Shown piece after piece: positions 21,587-21,645 of a stretch of DNA of 21,645 nucleotides (the first letter of the stretch is position 1; the number at the start of each line of letters is the position of its first letter). Where the stretch lies: contig CALWMT010000009.1 in NCBI GenBank assembly GCA_944382045.1, positions 1 through 21,645 of the forward strand. Reading direction: 5' to 3'. Source of the stretch: an uncultured Enterocloster sp. (GTDB lineage: Bacteria > Bacillota > Clostridia > Lachnospirales > Lachnospiraceae). The notes under the pieces were generated by a model. The model worked only from the letters and a program-made list of their open reading frames with translations. It searched no databases and was not told the origin of the DNA. A program made the position numbers and the translations under genes.

Positions 21587-21645
21587 TGCCCAAAGTCGGA
21601 ATCGAACCAACGACACGAGGATTTTCAGTCCTCTGCTCTACCAAC
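21587..21645 (-). tRNA. tRNA-Phe (anticodon GAA), 5' end cut by window edge
   Basis: 59 nt of a tRNA are present: the end of the D-arm (GTTGGTAGAGC), anticodon stem GAGGA/TCCTC with loop CTGAAAA (anticodon GAA), T-arm GTTGG/CCGAC with TTCGATT, the 3' acceptor strand TTTGGGC and discriminator A. CCA is not encoded. The 12-bp spacing to tRNA-Lys shows one tRNA transcript, with more tRNA genes probably beyond the edge. Confidence 0.95.

Noticed and set aside
1..21645. Mobile elements, CRISPR arrays, toxin-antitoxin or defence genes
   Set aside because: Looked for transposase or integrase motifs, regularly spaced repeats and small paired toxin genes on both strands; none seen. The only AbrB-like protein lacks a toxin partner.

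Overview
The window reads as a chromosomal core region of a Clostridia bacterium, most likely a Lachnospiraceae member. The reasons are the FabK-based fatty-acid cluster with a FabT-type operator, the T-box in front of thrS, a DUF3842 gene, purine-rich AGGAGG ribosome binding sites, tRNAs without encoded CCA, and roughly balanced G+C. No phage, transposon, plasmid, CRISPR or defence genes are visible. This is mostly housekeeping DNA; the interest lies in regulatory sites and a few unusual proteins.

Positions 1-7447, minus strand: a type II fatty-acid synthesis operon transcribed fabH-acpP-fabK-fabD-fabG-fabF-accB-fabZ-accC, with accC running off the left edge. It has a near-consensus promoter (7526-7554) whose start-site region is covered by a palindrome (7507-7525) resembling operators of FabT, the MarR-family fatty-acid repressor. 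No FabT gene is in the window. AccB/AccC make malonyl-CoA, FabD loads it on AcpP, FabH starts the chain, and FabF/FabG/FabZ/FabK run the elongation cycle.

Positions 7448-13812: a divergent abrB-like gene (plus strand), then on the minus strand an Orn/Lys/Arg-type decarboxylase, a guanylate-kinase-like protein, holB, ricT, a TrmN6-like methyltransferase and rsmI. The order recalls the Bacillus subtilis yaaO-tmk-yaaQ-yaaR-holB-yaaT-yabA-yabB-yazA-yabC-abrB segment, but several genes are missing, a GMK-like kinase sits where tmk would be, and abrB is inverted.

Positions 13813-16736, plus strand: a FadR-subfamily GntR regulator followed by an IlvD/Edd-family dehydratase. A repeated 11-bp palindrome lies at the end of the regulator gene and just downstream of the dehydratase promoter, and is a good operator candidate. 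A strong hairpin terminator separates this pair from convergent thrS.

Positions 16737-18820, minus strand: thrS with a complete-looking T-box leader (Thr specifier ACC). The encoded ThrRS lacks almost the whole N-terminal TGS domain.

Positions 18821-21645: a DUF3842 gene overlapping a small unrecognised gene (plus strand), a convergent single-pass membrane protein of unknown function, then tRNA-Lys(UUU) and a tRNA-Phe(GAA) cut by the right edge (all minus strand). Coordinates and motif positions were worked out by hand. Family names rest on motif recognition, not database searches.
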